Shown here piece by piece: positions 24,755-33,350 of a DNA stretch of 64,000 bases (positions within the stretch are counted from its first letter, which is position 1; every line of letters starts with the position of its first letter). This DNA is from JAWKVD01 sp041398225 (lineage in GTDB: Bacteria > Pseudomonadota > Alphaproteobacteria > Caulobacterales > Hyphomonadaceae), in assembly GCA_041398225.1 (NCBI GenBank), contig JAWKVD010000016.1, positions 39,405 through 103,404 of the forward strand, in the 5' to 3' direction. Under the pieces are notes generated by a model. The model had not been told where the DNA came from and made no database searches. It saw only the letters and a program-made list of their open reading frames with translations. Position numbers and translations under genes: made by a program.

Positions 24755-26692
24755 CTATTTCCCGTCCACCGAGAAGGCCAGCAACACGTTGCCTTCGCGA
24801 CCGGAGAGATCATTTGGATCGCCTGTCTGCCGACCGGCATAGCCAGAGTGGACATACACCATCCCACCCGCAACAGTCGGTCCGGCGCCGTCCATCACGC
24901 CGCCTGAGACTTGCCGTCCCAGCACTGATGTGTGCGGCTCGCCTGCCGTATTGAAATCCCAGAGCACTTTTCCATCCGCCGCAGCATAAGCGCGAAAATG
25001 TCCATTCATGGCGCCGGCAAACACGACGTCAGGTATGACCGTGACAGCCTGAGACATGGCCGGGCTACAGAAGATGTTATTCCAGCGGCACGGCAGAACC
25101 GGCGATGGCGCGCTCCATGCGACGCTGCCATCGCTGATGTTGAGTGCATAGAGGCCAGGCTTGGGGTCGGTAAACGTCACAACGTCGGAAATCGCGACAT
25201 AGACCTTGTCCGCGTCGGCTGCCGGACCAAACTCGATGCCGCCGAGGGCGCTACCCGGAGACAGCCGCGTCTGCCAGACAAGCTTGCCGCCGTCAGCCGG
25301 GTCGAGCGCCCAGAGAATGCCGGACTTCTGGCCCGCCAACAGCAGCTGTCGGCCGTTCCTCTGAGTGTGCAGGATCGGCGATGCGCCAAGGGCAAAGTCC
25401 GGACCCACAACAGCCGGGCAGTTGGCGGCGCCTGGACATCCGATGATGTAGTTATCGTCCGGCCAGACCTGATTTTTCCAAACGACCTTGCCGGTACGCA
25501 GCTCCATTGCCATCACGGCGTTGGAACCATCATGCGGGGCGTCCGTGTGCGAGTTTGAGGTCGATACGTAGACAAGGTTACGCTCTGGATCGATCGTTGG
25601 CGCCGACCAGATTGACCCGCCAGCTGGGCCCCACATCTGCTGTCCCTTGGCGTTGAGCCGATACGGCATGTTCTTCTGACTCGTCGTGTAAGTCTTCCAA
25701 AGAAGCTTGCCCGTGTATGCGTCCAGCGCTACGAGCGACCCAATGAAGCGACAGCATTCGTAGTTGTCGTTGGTCGCGAAGGCCTCATTCCCGGTTGAGA
25801 CTGGAACCAGGAGAATGCCGTCCCACAATGTGGGGGAGCCGGTCATTTGAACCCCTGTTTCGGTTTCGATCTGCGTGCGCCAGATCTCCTCGCCGGTATC
25901 GGCATCCAGGGCGACGGCGCTCTTCGTCCAATCTGAATAGTAGAGCGCCGTCTTCGCTTTCGCCCCCTCGGGCATCGTCCCAAGATGGACGCTTGACCGC
26001 GTGGCGGCCCCGGCATCGTGCCGCCAGTAGACACAACCGGTCTTGGCATTGAGCGCATAAACCGCTCCCGACATCGACGTCACGAAGAGCCGTTCGCCGA
26101 CAATGGTCGCCTGCCCGTTCTTGGATCCGGGATAGTGGAACGCCCACTTCACCTTGAGTCGCGGGACATCTGCCGCCGCAAGACCAGGACTCGGCTGGAA
26201 ACGCGCATTGTCAACAGCCGGACTCCAGCCGACCCACCGGTCCGCTGCGGTCAGATCGACAGCCGGGGTCGGCCCTTCGCACTTCGGTGCGTCCAGAGGC
26301 ATTTCCGCAGAAGACGGCCCCCAGATCGCGTTGGAGTCCGGGTCATCAGACGAGCCCCGGTCACCCGCCACAGGGCTCAGATAGAGCGCGATGGCTTTCA
26401 TCTCATCCTCACTGAGCCCGTCAGCCATCGGCTGCATGATGCCAGTGCGCATCGCGGCGAGTATGAAAGTGGGCGGGTTACTAGCGATCACCTCACGAGG
26501 CGGGGTCCGGTCGGTCGGTTGGTCGTGACACGTAGCACAACGAGCCTCGTACAACGCCCTGCCCCGATCAGAACCAACGACAACCGATTGCTCCTCTGCA
26601 GGAGGTTCGGATCGCAGCGACTCCGCGCAGGATGCCGAGACTGCAAGCAGCGCAGCGGTGAGAAGCGCACGGTGTAGATGCCTTCGGGCCAT
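24755..26692 (-). CDS. Cytochrome c/PQQ quinoprotein dehydrogenase (PVA-dehydrogenase-like)
   Basis: This 645-residue exported protein has an N-terminal cytochrome c domain (C52-A-T-C55-H56; probable axial Met in GIMQPM) followed by a PQQ-type beta-propeller with repeated A-L-x-A-x-T-G and W-x-x-x motifs and an adjacent Cys pair (NYECCRF). The order cytochrome first, propeller second, is that of poly(vinyl alcohol) dehydrogenases rather than ordinary quinohaemoprotein alcohol dehydrogenases, where the cytochrome is C-terminal. It would oxidise secondary alcohol groups in the periplasm. The adjacent hydrolase, TonB receptor and keto-acid enzymes support a polymer or polyol route, but the substrate is inferred. 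Confidence 0.78.
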   Translation of the reverse strand: MARRHLHRALLTAALLAVSASCAESLRSEPPAEEQSVVVGSDRGRALYEARCATCHDQPTDRTPPREVIASNPPTFILAAMRTGIMQPMADGLSEDEMKAIALYLSPVAGDRGSSDDPDSNAIWGPSSAEMPLDAPKCEGPTPAVDLTAADRWVGWSPAVDNARFQPSPGLAAADVPRLKVKWAFHYPGSKNGQATIVGERLFVTSMSGAVYALNAKTGCVYWRHDAGAATRSSVHLGTMPEGAKAKTALYYSDWTKSAVALDADTGEEIWRTQIETETGVQMTGSPTLWDGILLVPVSTGNEAFATNDNYECCRFIGSLVALDAYTGKLLWKTYTTSQKNMPYRLNAKGQQMWGPAGGSIWSAPTIDPERNLVYVSTSNSHTDAPHDGSNAVMAMELRTGKVVWKNQVWPDDNYIIGCPGAANCPAVVGPDFALGASPILHTQRNGRQLLLAGQKSGILWALDPADGGKLVWQTRLSPGSALGGIEFGPAADADKVYVAISDVVTFTDPKPGLYALNISDGSVAWSAPSPVLPCRWNNIFCSPAMSQAVTVIPDVVFAGAMNGHFRAYAAADGKVLWDFNTAGEPHTSVLGRQVSGGVMDGAGPTVAGGMVYVHSGYAGRQTGDPNDLSGREGNVLLAFSVDGK

Positions 26693-26715
26693 GTGTCGTC
26701 CTGCACGTTGGTTGT

Positions 26716-29148
26716 CTAGAAACGATAGCGCATCACTACGGAATAGAACCTGTCCGCACCATAGGACAGCGTCCGCGCAGTCTCTCCGCCAATGACAGCC
26801 ACGTTGACGTTGTCGGAGTAAAGCTCGTCGAACACGTTTGAAGCGCTGGCGGTGACATCGATCCGGTCGTCGGCCGACCGCCAGGTCAGCGAGAGGCCGG
26901 TGATCGTGCGTTCATCGACGTGGAAGCGTTCCTGATTGAATGCGGACGCGTAGTAGTCGCCTTGATACGCGATCGAACCGCCCGGATAGAGATAGCTGCC
27001 GTCCGGAAGGGCAATGCCGAAATAGCCGTGGACGCTGGCCTTATGCCGCGGCGTCCGAGGGATATCGTTCCCTGACAGATCCTGTGGGGTCTGGTTCGTG
27101 TCCGGTTCGGTGATATCCACCGCGCCGCACACCGGCGGATTGGCCCCCGGCACTATTGGGCAGAAGCTGTCAAAAGTCGGATCGAGATAGGTATACGAAA
27201 AAACAATGTTGGACCTGTCGGTCGGCTGCCAGGTGGCCTGGAATTCCGCTCCCGAGATGACCGCCTTTTCTGCATTCTCGAACCGGGAATACACGGGGCC
27301 GACCGGCTGGTCCTCTCCATTCACGTTCACGATGGAGCGCGCGCTGATCGGAATCTGCATATCGAAGAAATTCTGCAGGAACACCGACCCGTCGAAGCGA
27401 AGATCGCCCACCTCATAGGTCCAGCCCAGTTCGTAGACGTCGAGCGTCTGTGGTTCAGCAATGTTGTTCGGTGGAAGGCCCTGGCCCAGCGTAAACGCCG
27501 AAGCCTGGTATCCACGCGAGTAGGCGGCGTAGATCTCTTGACCTGAGGCGGGCGCCCACGCCAACGCAATGCGGCCGGAAAGATCAGAATCGCTCTGTTG
27601 AGGTTGGGCCGCGTGAACAACCGGAGAGAAGTCGCCCGCGAACAGCGGCGGGTAGTAGTACACGTATCGGAAATTGGTCTTCGCGCCCTTGTCGTCCCAA
27701 GTGTACCTTAGTCCCGTATCGAGCCTCAGCGCGTCCGAGATGTCGTAGACAATGTTCCCGAACACTGCGGTTGAGCGGATGTTGTAGACATTGCGCTGCT
27801 CGTAGGTCGACAAGTCTGGGTTCGGCGCCGCGAGAGCAGGACCATTGCCCTGCGTGGGAGTCCCCAGCACTGCGTCGGCGCCGGGAATGTTTTCCCAGTA
27901 TCGTTCGTCGAAATGCTGGTTGAAGTAGTACGCCCCCACCACCCAGTTCAGCGCATCCCCTGGCTTGCTTTCCAGGCGCAACTCCTGCGACCAGAAATTG
28001 TTGTCATTGTCGTAGTTTGATCGGTAGTCCGTCGGCACCACCGTTCCCGGCGCAAACGGATCGGTTGGCGCAGCGACGTAGCTCGCGCGGGACGTGAGAT
28101 CGAGGTCAGCCGAACCCAGCGCGACATACTGCTGATAGCCGCCGACATAGACCAGCGTTGCAAAATCGAGGTCGTAGTCGATGTTCAGGATGTCCTGGAA
28201 GTTGTTGTCCAGCTTGTCATAGCCGACATAGTCGACATTGATCTGGAAGGGCTCCGACGGGGCCTGCACATTGTAGTTGTACTGCGGGTTTGGCGCGAGC
28301 CCTCCAAAAACAGGACCCGTGTTGTAGGTCGCAACGGTCGGATAGCCCGGCTGGTTGTTGTAGTCGAAGTGCGTCGCCCGATTGCGAACATGCAGACGAT
28401 CGCCCTCATATTCCAACTGGAACTCGTAATACGTATTGTCAGTCGCAAAGCCAGCGTCCTTGGCCGAACCAATATTGTCCTGCAGCGTAGGCCCGTGAAA
28501 CTTCTGTATCCCCAAGCGATACTCAAGCTCTTCGGTTATAGGACCGGAGATATTGAATCCAACATCGTACCATCCTTCGCGGCCAACACCGATTTCGATT
28601 TCCCCAGTGAAAGATGATGTCGGCGCCCGCGACAGCAGGTTCACAGAGCCGGCTATCGAATTGCGCCCGTAGAGCGTGCCCCCCGGTCCACGCAGAAACT
28701 GGACGTTGCCGCCAAACAGAGTGCTCTCTGCAATGTTGAACGGCACTAGATTTATGAAGCCATCGACATACTGAACAACGGCGTTCTCCTGCCCCAACAG
28801 AGTCTGCGGGGTCTGGCGCCCAACGCCGCGCACGTTCAGGCCGAACTCGTTGGTGAAGACAAAGCCCGGCATGACGTCGACCAGCTGGCGCACATTTCCC
28901 ACGCCAGCGAGATTTCGATCCTCCGCATCGATGACCGAAACGGATTGTGGCTGATCCAACACCTCATTGAACGACGAACCAGTAATGGTGACGATTTCGT
29001 CCCCCCGCTCCTCGATCACGATGGAACGCTCGTCGGATTGCCGTTCATCCGCCGGCGGTTTGGATTCGGCTTGCTGAGCCATAGCAGGGAATTCGGCCAT
29101 CATGGCGCCAGCCGCGCACGACAGCCCCAACAGAAATCGGGCGTTCAT
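26716..29148 (-). CDS. TonB-dependent receptor
   Basis: The protein has 810 residues: signal peptide (1-24, AMAQQ), a TonB-box-like region near EIVTITGSS, a plug with PQSVSVIDAEDRNLAGVGNVRQLVDVMPG and FLRGPGGTLYGRNSIAGSVNL, and a long barrel ending FYSVVMRYRF. The plug is of the general FecA/CirA class used for varied organic substrates in alphaproteobacteria. As first gene of the catabolic operon it most likely imports the growth substrate or its fragments. The downstream quinoprotein gene starts 23 bases after the stop. Confidence 0.9.
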   Translation of the reverse strand: MNARFLLGLSCAAGAMMAEFPAMAQQAESKPPADERQSDERSIVIEERGDEIVTITGSSFNEVLDQPQSVSVIDAEDRNLAGVGNVRQLVDVMPGFVFTNEFGLNVRGVGRQTPQTLLGQENAVVQYVDGFINLVPFNIAESTLFGGNVQFLRGPGGTLYGRNSIAGSVNLLSRAPTSSFTGEIEIGVGREGWYDVGFNISGPITEELEYRLGIQKFHGPTLQDNIGSAKDAGFATDNTYYEFQLEYEGDRLHVRNRATHFDYNNQPGYPTVATYNTGPVFGGLAPNPQYNYNVQAPSEPFQINVDYVGYDKLDNNFQDILNIDYDLDFATLVYVGGYQQYVALGSADLDLTSRASYVAAPTDPFAPGTVVPTDYRSNYDNDNNFWSQELRLESKPGDALNWVVGAYYFNQHFDERYWENIPGADAVLGTPTQGNGPALAAPNPDLSTYEQRNVYNIRSTAVFGNIVYDISDALRLDTGLRYTWDDKGAKTNFRYVYYYPPLFAGDFSPVVHAAQPQQSDSDLSGRIALAWAPASGQEIYAAYSRGYQASAFTLGQGLPPNNIAEPQTLDVYELGWTYEVGDLRFDGSVFLQNFFDMQIPISARSIVNVNGEDQPVGPVYSRFENAEKAVISGAEFQATWQPTDRSNIVFSYTYLDPTFDSFCPIVPGANPPVCGAVDITEPDTNQTPQDLSGNDIPRTPRHKASVHGYFGIALPDGSYLYPGGSIAYQGDYYASAFNQERFHVDERTITGLSLTWRSADDRIDVTASASNVFDELYSDNVNVAVIGGETARTLSYGADRFYSVVMRYRF

Positions 29149-29530
29149 CCATGTCCTCCCTGCGCCCGCTGTCCCGCGGGCTTTAGCGTCTCACCACACC
29201 GCCCGGTGAGGGGGCGCGGAAGCGATAGCTGAAGAGAACCTCTTTCCGTCCGACCGGTCAACTAAATTTGCCGAATTGGTATGTTTTTAGGTTTCGCGCA
29301 TGCTGAGACGGGCGTCAGCACCGCGCACTACGCGGCATCTAGTCTTCGCCAAATAACCCCCATTCTGCTTGTATATTTTGCATTTACAACCAAGTATCGG
29401 AAGTATCGCTCGCACGAAGCGGTCCTCGGCTCGGCTTAATTTGAATCGAATATTTGCCTATTAGGTCTCTTCCGAAAAGGGCGGGGACAACCATAATTTG
29501 AGAAACCAGCAATATCCCCGCGGCCAATGC
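29149..29530. other. Promoter region of the six-gene catabolic operon, with GACCGGTC palindrome
   Basis: This is the leader of the TonB receptor operon. At 29252-29259 a perfect 8-bp palindrome GACCGGTC overlaps a TTGACC that could serve as a -35 element on the minus strand; such palindromes are common in TetR operators. The remainder (29270-29470) is noticeably AT-rich and unannotated. I see no coding sequence. Confidence 0.4.
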
Positions 29531-29910
29531 TGTGCCCCCGGAGGTTCCCCCATTTGATGCCAGGATCCGGCCCTATTGGAGGGGACACGGACGATGCGTA
29601 AGAGCAGGTTCACCGAGGAGCAGATCATCGCGATCCTGGCCGAGCACGAGCTGGGGCTGTCGACGAACGAGGTCTGTCGCAAGCACGGGATCAGTTCCCC
29701 GACTTTCTACAAATGGAAGGCGAAGTTTGGCGGCATGAACCTGTCGGACGCCCGCAAGCTGAAAACGCTTGAGACCGAGAACGCTCGGCTGAAGCGCATG
29801 CCGGCGGATGCGATGCTGGACAATGTCGTCCTGAAAGACCTGCTAGGAAGGAGCTGACGACGCCCCAACAAAAAAGCGGGATGCGGCGTTGAAGGGCACC
29901 GCGAAAGAAC
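29531..29910 (+). mobile_element. IS3-family (IS407-like) remnant, second copy
   Basis: A TGTGCCCCC-starting left end at about 29531 is followed by an intact orfA and only about 50 bases of orfB. The element is then cut where IS6-type sequence begins (CTGTCAGG near 29910). It is closely related to the copy at 14641-15166 through orfA and the following intergenic bases. Confidence 0.7.
29594..29857 (+). CDS. IS3-family transposase OrfA, second copy
   Basis: This 87-residue protein is nearly the same as the OrfA at 14708 (FTEEQIIAILAEHELG, VCRKHGISSPTFYKWKAKFGG, LKTLETENARLKRM). The start at 29594 corresponds to the MRKSR start of the other copy and has GGAGGGG upstream; an in-frame ATG-like start at 29576 is less likely. 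The partner orfB is almost wholly missing. Confidence 0.85.
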   Translation: MRKSRFTEEQIIAILAEHELGLSTNEVCRKHGISSPTFYKWKAKFGGMNLSDARKLKTLETENARLKRMPADAMLDNVVLKDLLGRS

Positions 29911-30600
29911 TGTCAGGTTATTGCGCGCTGATGAGCTGAAGTTACCGCTAGTCTGTTTCTGCGCCCCTGCAGCCCACGCTTTGTCCGCCCGCGACCCAAA
30001 AAATCCACAGCGGTCGCCGGCTGATCAGGTGACGCTGATAGTCAAAGGCGTTGTAGATCGCTCCATGCGTTTCCAGGAAGCGCTGCGCCGAGATCCGAGA
30101 TTGAATCCCTGCATCTTTCGCTCCCGTCGTCGGATCGGAAGATGCGAGTTCTCTGCGCGATTGTTCTCGCGCAGTCGACCCGGTCGATGGACGTGGCCGA
30201 GATCAAGCGCTTTGAGCGCAGCACAGCAGGACGCCAGCCCGTCAGTGATCACCGTTTCGGGCTGACCCTAGTCCGTAGCAAGCGATGCAAAAGGCGAAGC
30301 GCTGCCCTCGTATCGCGCCGCTTCGGCACAACCAGATCCAGCACTTCGCCTTCGTCATCGACGGCGCGCCAGATGTACACGCGTTCGCCGCCGATCGTGG
30401 AGACCATCTCGTCCAAATGCCAGCGCGGCGATGCAGGCAACTTCCGCCTGTTGAGCTTGCGCGCAATGATCGAGCCGAATCTGGCAGTCCAGCAGCAGAT
30501 CGTCTCGTAACTCACATCGACGCCACGCTGAGCCACCAGCTCCTCGACATCCCGAAAGCTCAACGTGAAAGGAGACAGGATAGCGTTAGACTGACAGCAC
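29911..30600 (-). pseudogene. IS6-family transposase remnant, frameshifted and lacking its N-terminus
   Basis: On the minus strand the sequence encodes LSFRDVEELVAQRGVDVSYETI and WHLDEMVSTIGGERVYIWRAV. It then shifts frame into a segment with GRLRENNRAENSHLPIRRRERK and shifts again near 30110. The first 25 or so codons of the transposase are missing and the coding sequence joins directly to an IS6 end (GACTGACAGCACC near 30588-30600). The copy is dead. Confidence 0.8.
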
Positions 30601-30671
30601 CGCCAGATAGTCCCGCTCCACCACTTTTTGCGTTCTAGTGCTCGGGCTAGTGTTCAGGACATCCGCCGAAG

Positions 30672-31889
30672 TCACTCGCCCCAGCGCGGGAACGGGTCAC
30701 GGTATGGCATGCGTTTCGATCGCCCGCCAGGCGCGTCGAGACCTGCGGGAATGTCCGTGAGGCAAGCGTCGAGGCGCGCGCGCAGTGCCGCTTCGTCCAT
30801 GTCGGCGCCGATGAACACCAGCTCCTGTCGGCGATCGCCCGTATCGGCGTCCCAATTTGCGACGACCATGGACCGCCAGGTCTCGTTCTGCGGCCAGTTT
30901 GAACGCGGCACGGCGGCCCACCACCGGCCAATGCCCTGATGCTGAACCATCGCGCCGGCCTGGCTGACCTCGCCCACCCAGTCCGGACGCGAAGCGATCC
31001 AGAAATGGCCTTTCGCGCGGATCACGTTGGGCCATGGCTCGCTGAAGAAAGCATAGAGCTTTTCCGGATCGAACGGCTTGCGCGCGCGATAGACGAAACT
31101 GCCGACGCCATAGGTTTCGGTCTCCGGCGTGTGCTCGGCGTAGCCGTAGAGCTCCTTCGCCCACAACGGATGCTGGTGGGCCTTGTCAAAATCGAACCGG
31201 CCGGTGTCGAGAATGTCGGACAGCGGGGCGCGGCCATAGCTCGTCTCGACAATCCTAGCGTCGGGGTTGAGGGCCGTCACCACCTGCTTCACCAGCGCGA
31301 GCTGGCCGGGCGAGACGGCGTCGGCCTTGTTCACCACCACCACGTCGGCGAACTCGATCTGCTCGACCAGAAGCGAGACGAGCGCGCGGCCATCGCCTTC
31401 ATCCGCCGCTTCGCCGCGATCGCGCAGGAAGTCGGCCGAGGAATAGTCCTTGAGCAGATTCACCGCGTCGACCACCGTGACCATGGTGTCTATGCGCGCG
31501 ACGTCACTGAGGCTTTGGCCGTCCTCGTCGCGGAAGTCGAAGGTGGCGGCGACGGGCAGCGGCTCGGACACGCCGGTGGATTCGATCAGCAGATAATCGA
31601 AGCGCCCCTCCTCAGCGAGCCGGCGGACCTCCTTGAGAAGATCGTCGCGCAGGGTGCAGCAGATGCAGCCATTGCTCATCTCCACCAGCGTTTCGTCGGT
31701 GTGCGACAGGTCCGCCCCGCCCTGGCGCACCAGTTCGGCGTCGATGTTCACCTCGCTCATGTCGTTGACGATGACCGCGACGCGCCGGCCTTCGCGATTG
31801 CCGAGAACGTGGTTGAGCAGGGTGGTTTTGCCCGCTCCCAGGAACCCCGAAAGGACTGTGGTGGGGAGGCGCTCGCGATTGGCTGTCAT
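30672..31889 (-). CDS. CobW/ZigA-type GTPase metallochaperone (COG0523)
   Basis: This 405-residue G3E GTPase has a Walker A (GFLGAGKT, residues 15-22), the family metal-binding C75-I-C77-C78 motif, an NKAD-type specificity motif (VVNKADAV), a His-rich patch (DKAHQHP) and a CobW C-terminal domain (GHFWIASRPDW). COG0523 members under Zur control deliver zinc to client proteins in low zinc. A Zur-like palindrome lies about 40 bases upstream. The gene sits between two IS6 remnants of the same orientation, so it may have arrived or moved with them. Confidence 0.87.
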   Translation of the reverse strand: MTANRERLPTTVLSGFLGAGKTTLLNHVLGNREGRRVAVIVNDMSEVNIDAELVRQGGADLSHTDETLVEMSNGCICCTLRDDLLKEVRRLAEEGRFDYLLIESTGVSEPLPVAATFDFRDEDGQSLSDVARIDTMVTVVDAVNLLKDYSSADFLRDRGEAADEGDGRALVSLLVEQIEFADVVVVNKADAVSPGQLALVKQVVTALNPDARIVETSYGRAPLSDILDTGRFDFDKAHQHPLWAKELYGYAEHTPETETYGVGSFVYRARKPFDPEKLYAFFSEPWPNVIRAKGHFWIASRPDWVGEVSQAGAMVQHQGIGRWWAAVPRSNWPQNETWRSMVVANWDADTGDRRQELVFIGADMDEAALRARLDACLTDIPAGLDAPGGRSKRMPYRDPFPRWGE

Positions 31890-31926
31890 GTTGATCCTTC
31901 GCGCGGTGCGATGCGCGGCGTGATTG

Positions 31927-31945
31927 ATATGTTATATCATCATAT
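31927..31945 (-). promoter_or_regulatory. Zur-like operator upstream of the CobW/ZigA gene
   Basis: ATGTTATATCATCATA (31929-31944) matches the first arm of the TGTTATA-T-TATAACA palindrome found at 41580 exactly and the second arm in four of seven positions. A shorter perfect palindrome GATATGTTATATC overlaps it (31926-31938). It lies 38-56 bases before the start codon at 31889. The assignment to Zur is by resemblance and by the zinc function of the neighbouring gene. Confidence 0.6.
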
Positions 31946-31969
31946 TCTATGGAAAGACCGGCGATATGC

Positions 31970-32250
31970 AATGGGTCGGCGACCGGGCAGTTTCCGGCGG
32001 TTGAGGTTCCTAGCGATCTGTGGGCCGAACTTGATGGTCCGGCAGCGGGTCGTTTCATAGCTGACGTCAACGCCACGCTGGACCATCAACTCCTCTACGT
32101 CCCAGAAGCTCAAAGTGAACCGGACGTAGAGCCACACCGCGTGTCGGATAACATCCGCGGAAACCTGTGCCTCTTGAAGAAATCGCCTTCATCGCCCCCC
32201 TTCGCAAAATCGGCGAATATCGGAGGCGGGTTAGCGCTTGTCTGACAGCA
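31970..32250 (-). pseudogene. IS6-family transposase, N-terminal fragment with left end
   Basis: The minus strand encodes MWLYVRFTLSFWDVEEL, VQRGVDVSYETTRC and FGPQIARNLNRRKLP and then stops resembling the family near 31970. The fragment ends at 32237-32250 with CTGACAGCACCC, the same end as the other IS6 copies. It carries the part of the gene that the fragment at 29911-30600 lacks, in the same orientation. Confidence 0.75.
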
Positions 32251-32263
32251 CCCAGCCTGAGCT

Positions 32264-33241
32264 TCACTCGGGCAGGTTCTCTTCTCCCAGAGCCGTAAGC
32301 ACAAAGCCGATTAGCCAGCGGACGGCCGGGTCGCGAGCCCGGTCCGGATGATACAGCAACCCCATCTCGATCCTTGGCGTCGGATGGGGCGGCTCCAGCA
32401 ATTGCAGCTTCGGTTCAAACTGCTGCGCCATCCGCCGCAAAGTCAGCGTCACCTGATCGGTGCGAGCGGCGATGGCGATCGCCTGAATTGGATCGGTGAC
32501 GATAAGCGTCGCGCCGGGTCCTGGACCATGGCGGCGCCCTTGCCCGGCCGCCTGCTGCGTCGCATCGCCAAGGTCGCGCGATTCGTCGACGAACCTCCGC
32601 AGTTCCGGATAGCCGGACATGATCACACGGTTGAACTTCTCGATGATGATGTGGCGCGCGCCAGCCAGCATATCCATCGTCAGCGGCGCGCGAATGTGCG
32701 GATGCCCCCGCCGGGCGACCCACACCATGTCTTCGGTCGCGAAGGGCTCCCATTCCAGCCGACCGGCAAGACTGGACTGCACGCCGAAGAGAAGGTCGAG
32801 CCGTCCGTGCTCGACATCCTCGGCCGACTGATCCTCGATACGACGCAGACGCAGCCGCACATTCGGCGCCGCGACCGCAAGCCGCTCGACCAACGCAGGC
32901 ATGAAGACGGCGGCGACATAGGACCCTGCCGCCACCACGAACTCGCGTTCCGTCGTCGCCGGATCGAACACGTCCCGGCTGATCGCGTCACGCAGCCGCT
33001 CCATCGGAGGACGAATCCGCCGGCCGGTCTCCAGCGCGAAAGCGGTCGGAACCAAACCGCCGCCCCGCCGCTCGAACAGGGGATCGCCCAAGGCGAGCCG
33101 AAGGCGTCTCAACGCGTGGCTCACCGCCGAGGGCGTCAGCGAGAGTTCCTGCGCCGCTCGCGAAACGCTGCCCTGATCGAGAAGCGCGAGAAGCACCCGC
33201 AGGAGGTTGAGGTCGAGATTTCTAAAATGAACACTGTTCAT
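32264..33241 (-). CDS. LysR-family transcriptional regulator
   Basis: This 325-residue regulator has an N-terminal winged HTH (LDLNLLRVLLALLDQGSVSRAAQEL, SLTPSAVSHALRRLR) and a substrate-binding-type effector domain. It is divergent from the EmrA-EmrB-NodT operon with 109 bases between the starts, the usual arrangement for a LysR activator of its neighbour. The region between holds AT-rich stretches (TAAATGTCATTTGG) that could include the binding site. The inducer is unknown. Confidence 0.88.
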   Translation of the reverse strand: MNSVHFRNLDLNLLRVLLALLDQGSVSRAAQELSLTPSAVSHALRRLRLALGDPLFERRGGGLVPTAFALETGRRIRPPMERLRDAISRDVFDPATTEREFVVAAGSYVAAVFMPALVERLAVAAPNVRLRLRRIEDQSAEDVEHGRLDLLFGVQSSLAGRLEWEPFATEDMVWVARRGHPHIRAPLTMDMLAGARHIIIEKFNRVIMSGYPELRRFVDESRDLGDATQQAAGQGRRHGPGPGATLIVTDPIQAIAIAARTDQVTLTLRRMAQQFEPKLQLLEPPHPTPRIEMGLLYHPDRARDPAVRWLIGFVLTALGEENLPE

Positions 33242-33350
33242 GTTGCACGTGCGTAAATGTCATTTGGTTCAAAGCAAGTGTCAACCTATCTGAGGCACAA
33301 GGCGCGGACGGGGGCTGTCCCTGCTGACCACATTCTCTACGAGGCCACAC

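Noticed and set aside
30939..32060. 373-codon plus-strand frame across the CobW gene
   Set aside because: It is antisense to a gene with clear Walker A and CxCC motifs and runs into IS6 sequence.
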